Positions 8,150 through 16,302 of a stretch of 64,000 bases of DNA are shown piece after piece. The notes below the pieces were generated by a model, which searched no databases, was not told the origin of the DNA, and saw nothing but the letters and a program-made list of their open reading frames with translations. A program made the translations under genes and the position numbers. Each line of letters starts with the position of its first letter. Position 1 is the stretch's first letter. The stretch lies in the NCBI RefSeq assembly GCF_031822435.1, contig NZ_JAVQLW010000003.1, forward strand, positions 310,001 to 374,000. The letters run 5' to 3'. The DNA is from Paracoccus sp. MBLB3053 (lineage in GTDB: Bacteria > Pseudomonadota > Alphaproteobacteria > Rhodobacterales > Rhodobacteraceae).

Positions 8150-9661
8150 TCAGTCGGCGTCCGTCACGCCCTTCAGACGGATCATGCCGTCGGGATAGGC
8201 TTCAAACCCCTCGATGCCCTTGTCCATGGCAAAGACATATGTCTGATGCCCGAGGTAGATGATCGGAAGATCACGATCGAGGATCGCGGTCGCAGCGTCG
8301 TATTTCTGCTTGCGCGTCGCAGGATCGCTGGTCGCGCGCGCCTCGTTCAGCAACGCGTCGACCTCGGGATTGCAGTATTTCGCATCGTTGATGCCGCCCT
8401 CGCACGTGACGAACTGGTGGATATTGCCATCAGGATCGGGGCGGCCCGACCAGTCCGAGCGCGAAAGCTGGAAATTGCCGGCCGTCTGTTCAGAGAGCAG
8501 CGTGGCGAACTCGGTCGCCTTGAGCGAGACATCGAACCCTGCCTCGGCGACCATCGCCTGGATGACCTGCATCATCTGGGTGACGACCGGGTTGTTCGCG
8601 TGCTGCAGTTCGACCGGAACGCGGTCGAGCCCGGCCTCGGCAAGAAGCGCCCTGGCAGCCTCGACGTCGCGCGCGGGTACCGGAATCTCCTTGTTGAACC
8701 AGGGCGAGGTCGGGGCCCAAGGCTGGTTGCCGGCCTTGGCAGTGCCCTCGAACACGACCTGGTTCAGCGCATCACGATCGATCGCCAATGAAAATGCCTG
8801 ACGGACGCGGGCGTCTTCTCCGATCGGGTTCTTGGCGCGATCGCCATTGTTGATATTGGCGTAGATCGCCATGTAGCCCAGGCCGACCGCTTCCTGTGTC
8901 GACAGTTTGGCGTCACCCTTGACGCTGGCGACATCGCTGGCCGCGACACGTTCGATCATGTCGAATTCGCCCGAGCGCAGGTTGGCCAGGCGCACTGTCG
9001 TATCAGGGACAGGCAGATAGACGACGCGATCGATGCTGACCTTGTCGGCATCGTAGTAATCCGCGAATTTCTCAAGCACGATACGGTCCTGCTGGATCCG
9101 TTCGACGAATTTGAATGGGCCCGAGCAGACCGGTTTCTGTCCGAAATCCGCTCCTGCCGCCTCGGCAGCGGTGGGCGAAATCATCATCCCGGCCCGGTCA
9201 GAAAGCTGCGCGAGCAGCGAGGCATCGGGCGCCTTCAGCGTGAACGTCACCTGCATCGGCCCCGTCGCCTCGACGGATTCGACGGACGAAAGCTCGGACT
9301 TGCGCCGCGATTCCGGCAAGGTCATCGAGCGGTTGATATTGTAGACCACGGCCTCGGCATCGAATGGCGTGCCATCGTGAAAGATCACGCCTTCGCGCAA
9401 ATTCATGACCAGTTGCAGCCCGTCCTCGGTGGTGGACCAATCGGTGCCGAGCTGGGGCACGATATTCACGTCCTTGTCCAGATCGACCAGCTTGTCGCAG
9501 AGCCCGGTATAGACGATCCGGCCCACAAAAGTTCTGGACTGGTCCGGATCAAGCACGTCCGCATCATCCTGCAGGCCGATGCGAAGTTCGCTCGCTCTGG
9601 CAGGTGCGGAGATGGCGGCCAGAATTGCCGTCAGAGCTGCGGCAGAAAGCAGTGACTTCAT
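8150..9661 (-). CDS. gsiB: Peptide/glutathione ABC transporter substrate-binding protein (GsiB/DppA type)
   Basis: A 503-residue periplasmic solute-binding protein of family 5. A Sec signal peptide (MKSLLSAAALTAILAAISAPARA) precedes mature SELRIGLQDDADVLDP. The family marker FHDGTPFDAEAVVYNINR lies near residue 90, and QAFSLAIDRDAL near 300 is also typical. The ATG at 9661 has a GGGGAAG ribosome site. It is the second gene of the operon after the GntR regulator. Glutathione or gamma-glutamyl peptides as ligand is inferred from the neighbouring gamma-glutamyltransferase and fused ATPase; a general dipeptide or oligopeptide role is the alternative. Confidence 0.9.
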   Translation of the reverse strand: MKSLLSAAALTAILAAISAPARASELRIGLQDDADVLDPDQSRTFVGRIVYTGLCDKLVDLDKDVNIVPQLGTDWSTTEDGLQLVMNLREGVIFHDGTPFDAEAVVYNINRSMTLPESRRKSELSSVESVEATGPMQVTFTLKAPDASLLAQLSDRAGMMISPTAAEAAGADFGQKPVCSGPFKFVERIQQDRIVLEKFADYYDADKVSIDRVVYLPVPDTTVRLANLRSGEFDMIERVAASDVASVKGDAKLSTQEAVGLGYMAIYANINNGDRAKNPIGEDARVRQAFSLAIDRDALNQVVFEGTAKAGNQPWAPTSPWFNKEIPVPARDVEAARALLAEAGLDRVPVELQHANNPVVTQMMQVIQAMVAEAGFDVSLKATEFATLLSEQTAGNFQLSRSDWSGRPDPDGNIHQFVTCEGGINDAKYCNPEVDALLNEARATSDPATRKQKYDAATAILDRDLPIIYLGHQTYVFAMDKGIEGFEAYPDGMIRLKGVTDAD

Positions 9662-9722
9662 CGTGTTTTTCTTCCCCTGTTGTTGTGTGTCGCATCCGGT
9701 TGATCCGGTCATTCCGACTTCT

Positions 9723-10460
9723 TCAAAATCCGGACCCGTCAATCGAGGTTTGCCGGATCAGTCTTTCCTGAAGCATCAGCAGGTGCTGACGCATATGTTC
9801 GGCCGCTGCCTGTGGGTCCCTTTCGGCGATGGCATCGATGATGTCGTGATGCTGGCGCCGGGTGACGTCACGCGTGCCATTTCCGCCTCGCGCCCGTTCG
9901 CGAATTGATTGCCATGCCTCGTCTTGGCGAAGCCTGTTCACCGTTTCGAACAAAGACAGAAACAGGCTGTTGCCCGAGGCCTGGGCGATGAGACGGTGGA
10001 GTGTTCCGTCCCAAAGCTCGCGTGCGTCGGCATCCTCGCATTGCACAATCCTGTCGGCCAATTCTCGCATCCGCGTGATCTGCTCGGCCGTCGCACGCAT
10101 CGCGGCCAATGCGGCAAGCTGCGGTTCGATCCGAAGCCTCACTTCCATTATCTCGAGAAAGTCGGTCGTCGCGGCCAGCGCTTCGCCACCAGCGAGCGCA
10201 GGTGAGGGGCCGACGAAGGTGCCCGACCCCTGTCGACGCCAGATCAGCCCCTCGGCTTCGAGCACTTCAAGCGCCCGGCGGACCGCACGGCGTCCCACCC
10301 CCAGGGTCTCGGCAAGCCTGCGCTCGGTCGGCAACCTGCTCCCCGCGGCAATCCCGCCGGAGGTCAGATGCTGCCTGAGACGTTCGAGCGCATAGGCAGA
10401 ATTGCCGTGTTCGGCGCGGAGCATGATGTCATCTGAAGCGGCGGGTGCGAGCGTGGGCAT
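9723..10460 (-). CDS. GntR/FadR-subfamily transcriptional regulator
   Basis: A 245-residue DNA-binding regulator with an N-terminal winged helix (SRLPTERRLAETLGVGRRAVRRALEVLEAEGLI, about residues 40-72) and a C-terminal all-helical FCD ligand domain, whose likely metal-site histidines lie in LHRLIAQASGN and RQHHDII. It is the promoter-proximal gene of the importer and gamma-glutamyltransferase operon, 61 nt before the binding-protein gene, so it probably controls that operon and itself. No strong ribosome site precedes the ATG at 10460; the longer in-frame reading looks non-coding. Confidence 0.85.
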   Translation of the reverse strand: MPTLAPAASDDIMLRAEHGNSAYALERLRQHLTSGGIAAGSRLPTERRLAETLGVGRRAVRRALEVLEAEGLIWRRQGSGTFVGPSPALAGGEALAATTDFLEIMEVRLRIEPQLAALAAMRATAEQITRMRELADRIVQCEDADARELWDGTLHRLIAQASGNSLFLSLFETVNRLRQDEAWQSIRERARGGNGTRDVTRRQHHDIIDAIAERDPQAAAEHMRQHLLMLQERLIRQTSIDGSGF

Positions 10461-10465
10461 AAGGG

Positions 10466-10485
10466 AACCAATTTCATAACTGGTT
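10466..10485. promoter_or_regulatory. Candidate operator upstream of the GntR gene
   Basis: An inverted repeat AACCA-N10-TGGTT lies just upstream of the GntR start, in an A+T-rich tract that also holds two TTATGAAA-like direct repeats on the minus strand. TGGT/ACCA half-sites are common for FadR-type GntR proteins. Autoregulation is an inference. Confidence 0.35.
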
Positions 10486-10635
10486 TCATAATCGTCACGC
10501 TGAGTGGATTCGCAATGGCAAGGTTCGTCGGGGACGAAAAAGATTCGGGCCGGCGGCAAACTGCATGAATTATTGGCAATACCTGCCCGGAGCGACTAAG
10601 CTCGCGTCCGCGGATGCTAAGTGGGAATGGAACCA

Positions 10636-10670
10636 CTGCAAAAAGAAATGGTCCCCTAAGGGGACCATTC
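10636..10670 (-). terminator. Rho-independent terminator after the SBF-like transporter gene
   Basis: On the minus strand a 10-bp perfect stem (AATGGTCCCC and GGGGACCATT, 3-nt loop) is followed by TTCTTTTTG. It ends the ggt2-transporter transcript 22 nt after the stop codon and separates it from the GntR-gsi operon. Confidence 0.9.
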
Positions 10671-10691
10671 GTAGCGGTTCAAACGGTAAGA

Positions 10692-11684
10692 TCACGAGGC
10701 AAGGGCGGCCTTGTTCAACGCGTGTCGGCGCGCACAGCGCTGCGCGATCATTGCGCAAATCAAAAGCTGGGACATGTGATAGATCAGGACGGGCAAGACC
10801 GTGGCGCCGAGAGTCGAGACCGGGAAAAGAGCCGTGGCGATCGGCAGACCGCTTGCCAGGCTCTTGGTCGAGCCGCAGAAGAACAGAACCACCCTGTCCG
10901 GCTCGTTCAGGTTGAACACCTTGCCGGCGGCAATCATCAGCGCGAAAACCACGCCAAGGAACAGCAGCAGGACAAGGATCAGCACGACAAGGCTGATGGC
11001 CGGGATGCCTTTCCACAATCCCGAAACTGTGCCTGCGCTGAACGCGGAATAGACGATGAGCAGGATCGAACCGCGATCGACCGTCAAGGTCATGATCCTG
11101 TGCCGGCGTACGAAATCCCCGATCAGAGGGCGCAGCAGCTGACCGACGACGAACGGCAGCAGGATCTGCATGCCGATCCGCAGGACCGCATCAAGGCTGA
11201 CGCCACCGCCGCCCTGATGCAGCATCAACGCGACCAGCGCCGGCGTCAGTGCCACCCCGATCAGGTTCGAAAACGAGGCAGCACAGATGGCCGCCGGCAC
11301 ATTCCCCTCGGCCATCGAGGTGAAGGCGATCGAGCTTTGAACCGTCGAGGGCAAAACCGCGAGGAACAGCAGGCCCAGCGTCATCTGCGGACCAAGAATG
11401 CCCCCGAAGACCCAGGCAAAGACGAGCCCGAGCAAAGGGAACATGACGTAGGTCGCGCCGAAGGTCAGACCCTGCAGTTTCCAGTTCGTCAGCCCCGCCC
11501 TGACGGAAGCGGAATCAAGCTTCGCGCCGTAAAGAAAGAACAGTGCCGCGACGGCCCAATAGGTGACGCCGCGCAGGATGTCTGCGGCGACCCCGTCCGC
11601 AGGCAGGATCAGCCCCAGCATGACCGTGCCGAGCAGCATGAGCATGTAATTGTCGATCCCGATGCGGCTGATCCAGGTCTTCAT
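10692..11684 (-). CDS. SBF-like (bile acid:sodium symporter superfamily) membrane transporter
   Basis: A 330-residue polytopic inner-membrane protein with about nine to ten hydrophobic spans. It resembles the SBF-like/YfeH branch of the BART superfamily: YGAKLDSASVRAGLTNWKLQ early, LPSTVQSSIAFTSMAEGN and SFSNLIGVALTPAL in the middle, FFCGSTKSLASGLPI late. The paired unwound-helix regions of the symporter fold fit the Gly/Ser/Thr-rich segments. The start at 11684 has a GGGAG site; a second ATG nine bases upstream lies too close to that site. It lies 13 nt after the gamma-glutamyltransferase stop, so the two genes are co-transcribed. Substrate unknown; transport of an organic anion linked to gamma-glutamyl compounds is inferred. 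Confidence 0.8.
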   Translation of the reverse strand: MKTWISRIGIDNYMLMLLGTVMLGLILPADGVAADILRGVTYWAVAALFFLYGAKLDSASVRAGLTNWKLQGLTFGATYVMFPLLGLVFAWVFGGILGPQMTLGLLFLAVLPSTVQSSIAFTSMAEGNVPAAICAASFSNLIGVALTPALVALMLHQGGGGVSLDAVLRIGMQILLPFVVGQLLRPLIGDFVRRHRIMTLTVDRGSILLIVYSAFSAGTVSGLWKGIPAISLVVLILVLLLFLGVVFALMIAAGKVFNLNEPDRVVLFFCGSTKSLASGLPIATALFPVSTLGATVLPVLIYHMSQLLICAMIAQRCARRHALNKAALAS

Positions 11685-11697
11685 TCCCGACATCTCC

Positions 11698-13290
11698 CTA
11701 GTATCCCAGCGCCATGCCGTCCTTGCGGCTGTCCGACCCGCCTTCGAGCATGTTCGTATTGGGGTCAATGCGGATCGCCTGTGATCCGCCGAGTGGAGTG
11801 TCGAGAACCCGGATCACATGCCCGCGCGCAGCAAGCGCTTCACGCGTCTCGGCCGGCAGGCTCGCCTCGACCTCGAGCACGCCGTCAAAGGCGAAGCTGC
11901 GCGGTTGGTCCATCGCGGCTTGCAGCCCAAGGTCGCGGTCGATGACGCCCGACAGGAAGGCCGCGTGACCTGCTGCCTGATATTGTCCGCCCATCACGCC
12001 GAACGGCATCAGCACCTTGCCGTCCTTCGACAGCATGCCCGGAATGATCGTATGCATCGGCCTCTTGCCCGGCCCGATGGCATTGGGATGACCCTCGATC
12101 AGGCGGAACGAGGCGCCCCGGCTGTGGAACAATACACCGGTCACCGGATCAAGGCGGGTCGAACCGAAGCCGTGGAAAATGGAATTGATGAAGGATAGCG
12201 CGTTGCCCTCGGCATCGACCACGCAAAGATAGATCGTGTCCTTGTGTTCGGGCTCGTCCCAAAGCGCTGGTGGAAGTGCCCGGCTCATGTCGATGCGCGC
12301 GCGGAGTGTCTCGATAGCCTCATCCGAAAGCAGCTTCTCGGCCAAGCCCTCGCAGCAAGCTGGGTCGGCGATCAGGGCATCGCGATGGTAATAGGCAAGC
12401 TTGGTGGCCTCGGTGTGAAGATGGATACGGTCGGCTTCCGAACATGTGGCCAGGTCGAAGCCTTCGAGGATTCGCAGGATCATCAGCGCCGCCAGCCCCT
12501 GCCCGTTCGGCGGACATTCATGGACTTCGAAGCCGCGATAGCTTGTCGAGATCGGCTCGACCCATTCAGCGCCATCGCTGGCCTTGGCGAAGTCCTCTAC
12601 CGTATGCAGGCCGCCAAGGCTTTGCAGATGCGCGACCATGCTCTCCGCCGCCGCACCCTCATAGAAAGCGGGGGCACCCTCTTGCGCGATCTCGCGCAGC
12701 CGCACAGCCAGCAACGGCTGCGCGTGCCTGCTGCCAGCCTCGGGTGCCCTGCCATCTGGAAGAAAGACCGCAGCGGCATGCTCGTCCGAACCGATCAGTT
12801 CCGCCGCGGCCGCCCAATCCTGCGCGACGCGCGATGTGACCGGATAGCCGTCTTCGGCATAGCCGATCGCGCGTTCGAAAAGCCTTTCGAGGGGCATTGA
12901 GCCATGATCGGCATGCAGTCGGCACCACGCCGAAACAGCGCCGGGAACGGTGACGGCATGTGCACTGGTCTGAGGGATCTGTTCGTCCAGCCCTGCGGCT
13001 TTCAATGCCGCCACAGTCGCGCCTGCTGGCGCCCTGCCCGAACCGTTCAGCGCTTTCACCGGCCCGCCCGCAGGCGCGTATAGCGCAAAGCAATCGCCTC
13101 CGATTCCCGTCATCAGCGGATCAACCACGGCTTGCACCGCCGATGCGGCGAGCCCGGCATCGACGGCGTTCCCGCCCGCGTTCAGGATCTCGAGCCCCGC
13201 CGCCGTCGCAAGCGGATGCGAAGTGGCAATCATTGCCTTGCCGGCAAAGGTCGAAGGGCGTCGTCCGGTAAGAAAGTCGTGGCGGCTCAT
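11698..13290 (-). CDS. Gamma-glutamyltransferase family protein (second copy)
   Basis: A 530-residue member of the gamma-glutamyltransferase/cephalosporin acylase family, clearly different in sequence from the copy at 4451-6232. It has GGNAVDAGLAASAVQ and TGIGGDCF in the large subunit, a predicted processing nucleophile Thr352 in HKDTIYLCVVDAEGN, and small-subunit motifs GPGKRPMHTIIPGM and GVMGGQYQ. No export signal is evident. The ATG at 13290 has a GGGA site. It heads an operon with the SBF-like transporter and is divergent from a GntR regulator. The acyl substrate may be a gamma-glutamyl amine or amide rather than glutathione. Confidence 0.88.
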   Translation of the reverse strand: MSRHDFLTGRRPSTFAGKAMIATSHPLATAAGLEILNAGGNAVDAGLAASAVQAVVDPLMTGIGGDCFALYAPAGGPVKALNGSGRAPAGATVAALKAAGLDEQIPQTSAHAVTVPGAVSAWCRLHADHGSMPLERLFERAIGYAEDGYPVTSRVAQDWAAAAELIGSDEHAAAVFLPDGRAPEAGSRHAQPLLAVRLREIAQEGAPAFYEGAAAESMVAHLQSLGGLHTVEDFAKASDGAEWVEPISTSYRGFEVHECPPNGQGLAALMILRILEGFDLATCSEADRIHLHTEATKLAYYHRDALIADPACCEGLAEKLLSDEAIETLRARIDMSRALPPALWDEPEHKDTIYLCVVDAEGNALSFINSIFHGFGSTRLDPVTGVLFHSRGASFRLIEGHPNAIGPGKRPMHTIIPGMLSKDGKVLMPFGVMGGQYQAAGHAAFLSGVIDRDLGLQAAMDQPRSFAFDGVLEVEASLPAETREALAARGHVIRVLDTPLGGSQAIRIDPNTNMLEGGSDSRKDGMALGY

Positions 13291-13332
13291 CTTGGTCCCG
13301 TCATCAGATTCGTCTGGTCTCACCTATCGTTT

Positions 13333-13342
13333 ATGTATACAT
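13333..13342. promoter_or_regulatory. Palindromic GntR/FCD-type operator
   Basis: A perfect 10-bp palindrome, ATGTATACAT, lies in the 87-bp gap between the divergent ggt2 and GntR genes. NTGTATACAN-type sites are well-known targets of FCD-subfamily GntR regulators. A second, looser dyad (TTGT-N7-ACAA, 13349-13363) sits closer to the regulator start. Control of both promoters by the adjacent regulator is inferred. Confidence 0.65.
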
Positions 13343-13377
13343 ATTGATTTGTCCAGTACACAATTCATGAGAGAGAG

Positions 13378-14064
13378 ATGACGCGCAGCGAAAGATCGGC
13401 TGATCAGGTGCACTCGATCCTGTCCGATCGGATCGTCGCCGGCAGACTGCGGCCCGGCGATCCGCTGGCCGAAAGTACCCTCGCCGATGAATTCGGGCTG
13501 TCGCGCACGCCGATCCGCGAGGCGCTGCACAGGCTGGCATCCGAAGGGCTGGTGGAAAGGGGCGCTCGCCGCGCTTTCGTGGTTCGGCGCATGAGCGTCA
13601 CCGATCTGCGCGATCTCTTCGAAACGCTGGGAGAAATAGAGGCAATCTGTGCCCGGCTCGCCGCACATCGCATGACCGAGATCGAGCGGGACGATCTGCG
13701 CAGGTTGCTGGGGCAGGAAAGGATTGATTATCCGCTGCTCAATGCGCGGTTTCATGATGCGCTTCGAACCGGTGCGCGCAACCACCTGATGTCCGGACTG
13801 CTTGAAGATCTCGACCGACGCAGCCTGCCGTGGCGGGACGCCAGTTTCCGCGCGCAGACCCGTCGGGTCGAGCAATCTCGCGCCGAGCATCTGGAGATTC
13901 TCGACGCGGTCCTTGCGCGGGACGGAGAACTGGCTGCCCGGCTGATGCGCGAGCACATGGCGAGTTCTCTCAGCGCCATTGCCGAGATGATCCGGGAAAG
14001 GCCCGGCCCGGGCGAACGCATTGTCGCCCGGCCAAGGTCCGGTGCGGTGCCGGACCTCGACTGA
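13378..14064 (+). CDS. GntR/FCD-family transcriptional regulator
   Basis: A 228-residue regulator. The N-terminal winged helix (residues 8-72) includes LRPGDPLAESTLADEFGLSRTPIREAL, the standard FCD-group recognition helix. The C-terminal helical ligand domain contains LNARFHDAL and EHLEILDAVLARDGELAARLMREHM, supplying the usual Asp/His metal site. The ATG follows a GAGAGAG ribosome site. It is transcribed away from ggt2 and the SBF-like transporter, with an ATGTATACAT palindrome between them, and probably regulates that pair. Confidence 0.88.
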   Translation: MTRSERSADQVHSILSDRIVAGRLRPGDPLAESTLADEFGLSRTPIREALHRLASEGLVERGARRAFVVRRMSVTDLRDLFETLGEIEAICARLAAHRMTEIERDDLRRLLGQERIDYPLLNARFHDALRTGARNHLMSGLLEDLDRRSLPWRDASFRAQTRRVEQSRAEHLEILDAVLARDGELAARLMREHMASSLSAIAEMIRERPGPGERIVARPRSGAVPDLD

Positions 14065-14073
14065 ACCCGGAGA

Positions 14074-14553
14074 TCAGGCGGCCGCGCTTTGCTCGATTCC
14101 GGCGATGTCGGCTTCCATCGCAAAGATCTGGGCGACGGCATTGGCAGCCTCGGCACCCTTCTTCACGAAATGCTCGCGGAAAAAGCCAGTGAGCAATTCG
14201 GTTTCCTGGTAGTTGTGAGGCGTCAGCGAAACCGAGAAACAGGGCACGCCGGTTTCCATGCCAGCCTGCATCAGGCCATTCACGACGGCGGCGGCGACAA
14301 AATCGTGGCGGTAGATCCCGCCATCGACGACCAAGGCCGCCGCGACGACAGCATCATAGCGACCGGTTTGCGCCAGTTTCTTGGCCACAAGCGGCATCTC
14401 GAAAGCGCCGGGCACGTCGTAGGCGTCGGTCACGACGCCCGGCATCAGGCGCGCGGCCTCGGCCAAAAAGCCTTCATGCGCGCGGTCGACGACATCGGAA
14501 TGCCAACGAGCCTTGATGAAAGCGATACGGGAAGTTCTGGTGTTGATCGTCAT
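14074..14553 (-). CDS. ribH: 6,7-dimethyl-8-ribityllumazine synthase, RibH2 type
   Basis: A 159-residue lumazine synthase, the penultimate step of riboflavin synthesis, condensing the pyrimidine diamine with 3,4-dihydroxy-2-butanone 4-phosphate. Markers are IAFIKARWHSDVVDRA at the N-terminus, the substrate-binding PGAFEMPL (about residues 47-54), GGIYRHDFVA in place of the classical GATxHF element, and PHNY near residue 112. The Ile-Tyr-Arg-His element and overall pattern match the decameric RibH2 group of alphaproteobacteria rather than 60-mer RibH1. The ATG at 14553 follows an AGGGG site. The gene stands alone, under an FMN riboswitch, with no other rib genes nearby. Confidence 0.92.
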   Translation of the reverse strand: MTINTRTSRIAFIKARWHSDVVDRAHEGFLAEAARLMPGVVTDAYDVPGAFEMPLVAKKLAQTGRYDAVVAAALVVDGGIYRHDFVAAAVVNGLMQAGMETGVPCFSVSLTPHNYQETELLTGFFREHFVKKGAEAANAVAQIFAMEADIAGIEQSAAA

Positions 14554-14637
14554 GTTTTCAGGACCCCTGCGGTCGGTTGCGTCAGGTCCCAAGGCTGTGC
14601 CACGACGAACCCGACCAGGGGGCCGGGAACTTCGAGG

Positions 14638-14758
14638 TTCTCTTTCATCCGGACTATACCGTCGGCCCCGGAGTTTCACCGGATCTGCTGTCCCCCTGCA
14701 TTTGCAAGGGCGCTCGCGGGCTATCACCGCCGGTGGGGAATCGCACCCCGCCCTGAGA
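14638..14758 (-). promoter_or_regulatory. FMN riboswitch (RFN element) upstream of ribH
   Basis: The minus-strand leader carries the conserved RFN blocks in order: AGGGCGGGGTG, CCCCACCGGCGGT, AGCCCGCGAGC, AGATCCGGTGAAACTCCGG, and GGCCGACGGTATAGTCCGG followed by ATGAAAGAGAA. These form the six-helix FMN aptamer. Between aptamer and gene, GGACC and GGTCC can pair across the AGGGG ribosome site region, which suggests control of translation initiation; no U-tract terminator is visible. FMN binding would lower ribH expression. Confidence 0.95.
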
Positions 14759-14841
14759 ATTTTTGCTGGATAGCAGCGCGCCGTTCAGCCTGCAATCCAC
14801 CGCGTTACGGATAGGCGAAAAAAGAACGCGATGCGCAAAAC

Positions 14842-16302
14842 TTAGCCACGAGCCATTGCCACCCCGCGGGCCCAGTTCGTCCGTAGGTTTTGTCGCGTTT
14901 CGCCGGGCATCTGCGGCTGAAATCCGGTGGTGCCTTCAACGCGTTCCACCGCCGGAAAGCCCAACGCGGAAAAAGCCATTGCGGCGGCACCTAAAGCCCC
15001 GACCTCTTCAACCTCGGATCTCAGGACGGGGCGATCAAGCAGGTCTGCCTGAAGCTGCATCAGGAACGAATTGACCGAGGCACCGCCATCGGCGCGCAGA
15101 TCGGCGAGCGGATGGCCGATATCCAATTCCATTGCCTCGAATACATCGGTGATCTGATGGGCGATCGCTTCGAAGGTCGCGCGGGCCAGGTGGGCGGGAC
15201 GGGTGGCATGGGTCATGCCGGTCACAAGCCCCGTCGCGCGGTCGTCCCAATGCGGCGCGCCAAGTCCAGCCAGCGCGGGAACGAACACGACGCCGCCTGC
15301 ATCGGGCACGCTTTGGGCCAGATCGGACAGGGCCCGGGCGTCTTTCATCCCAAGCATCTGAGCCATGAAAGCCGAGGCCTGTGCCGAAACGGTGATATTT
15401 CCCTCCAGCGCATGGGCCACGCCGTTCCGGTCGCTCCAGGCGATTGTCCCGGAAAGACCGTGACCCGAGGCCATGCGATCGGGCGTCAGCGTCATCAGCG
15501 AGGAGCCCGTGCCGAATGTGGCCTTGACCGGACCCGGGGCCCGCACGCCATGACCGTAAAGCGCGGCATGGCTGTCGCCCATCATCGCCCGGATCGGCAG
15601 GCCGGCGGGCAGCGCAGTCACCCCCTCGACGGTCACTCCGAATTCGGCATCCGAGGCGACCGGATGCGGCAAGGCTGAGAGAGGTGCGCCGAACAGGGCG
15701 CAAAGCTCGGCGCTCCAGTCCAGCTTGTCGGTGTCGAAAAGCTGGCTTCGCGAGGCGTTGGAATGGTCCGTCAGGAAACTCGCGCCGCCGGTCAGCTTGT
15801 AAAGCAGCCAGGCATCTACGGTACCCGCCCGCAGCCGTCCTTGCCCGGCAAGCGCGGCCACATCAGGAAGATTGCGGATCGCCCAGCCCAGTTTCGATGC
15901 CGGAAAAAGCGGATTGATGGCCAGCCCCGTCAGCTCGACAACCCGGGCATCGTGACCCTGCGATTGCAGATGCGCGCAATCATCGGCCGTGCGACGGCAT
16001 TGCCAGATGATAGCGGGCGCAACTGGCTCACCGTTTTCCGCATCCCACATGACCAGCGTTTCGCGTTGGTTCGCGATGGCCAAGGCGACGATTTCACCGG
16101 CATGCTGCGCGAGATCCGCGACGACCTTGCGGACGCTTTCCCAGATGTCCTGGGCTGACTGTTCGACCCAGCCGGGACGGGGATAATCCGTCACCAGCGG
16201 CGCTGAAGAGCGGGCATGTATGCGGCCGACGGGATCGACCAGCGCTGCCTTGGTATTCGTCGTGCCCTGATCTATGGCCAGGACGAGGGGTGCCTGGATC
16301 AC
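14842..16302 (-). CDS. FGGY-family carbohydrate kinase
   Basis: A 486-residue two-domain sugar kinase of the FGGY family, related to glycerol kinase and xylulokinase. Seen: the phosphate-1 loop LVLAIDQGTTNTKAALVD at the N-terminus, LAIANQRETLVMWD, WQCRRT near residue 100, KATFGTGSSLMTLT (about 245), ALAGLGAPHWDDRATG (about 320) and LRADGGASVNSFLMQLQADLLDRPV (about 400). The start is a GTG overlapping the transketolase stop (GTGA); the reading frame stays open 770 nt further upstream, but that part is antisense-frame noise over the transketolase gene. Phosphorylation of a ketose to give the transketolase substrate is inferred from the operon (isomerase, transketolase N, transketolase C, kinase). 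A D-apulose-like or other branched or short ketose is possible. Confidence 0.88.
   Translation of the reverse strand: MIQAPLVLAIDQGTTNTKAALVDPVGRIHARSSAPLVTDYPRPGWVEQSAQDIWESVRKVVADLAQHAGEIVALAIANQRETLVMWDAENGEPVAPAIIWQCRRTADDCAHLQSQGHDARVVELTGLAINPLFPASKLGWAIRNLPDVAALAGQGRLRAGTVDAWLLYKLTGGASFLTDHSNASRSQLFDTDKLDWSAELCALFGAPLSALPHPVASDAEFGVTVEGVTALPAGLPIRAMMGDSHAALYGHGVRAPGPVKATFGTGSSLMTLTPDRMASGHGLSGTIAWSDRNGVAHALEGNITVSAQASAFMAQMLGMKDARALSDLAQSVPDAGGVVFVPALAGLGAPHWDDRATGLVTGMTHATRPAHLARATFEAIAHQITDVFEAMELDIGHPLADLRADGGASVNSFLMQLQADLLDRPVLRSEVEEVGALGAAAMAFSALGFPAVERVEGTTGFQPQMPGETRQNLRTNWARGVAMARG

Noticed and set aside
10614..11945. A 443-codon plus-strand open frame
   Set aside because: It is antisense to the SBF-like transporter, is dominated by Arg, Gln, Asp and His, and has no credible start.
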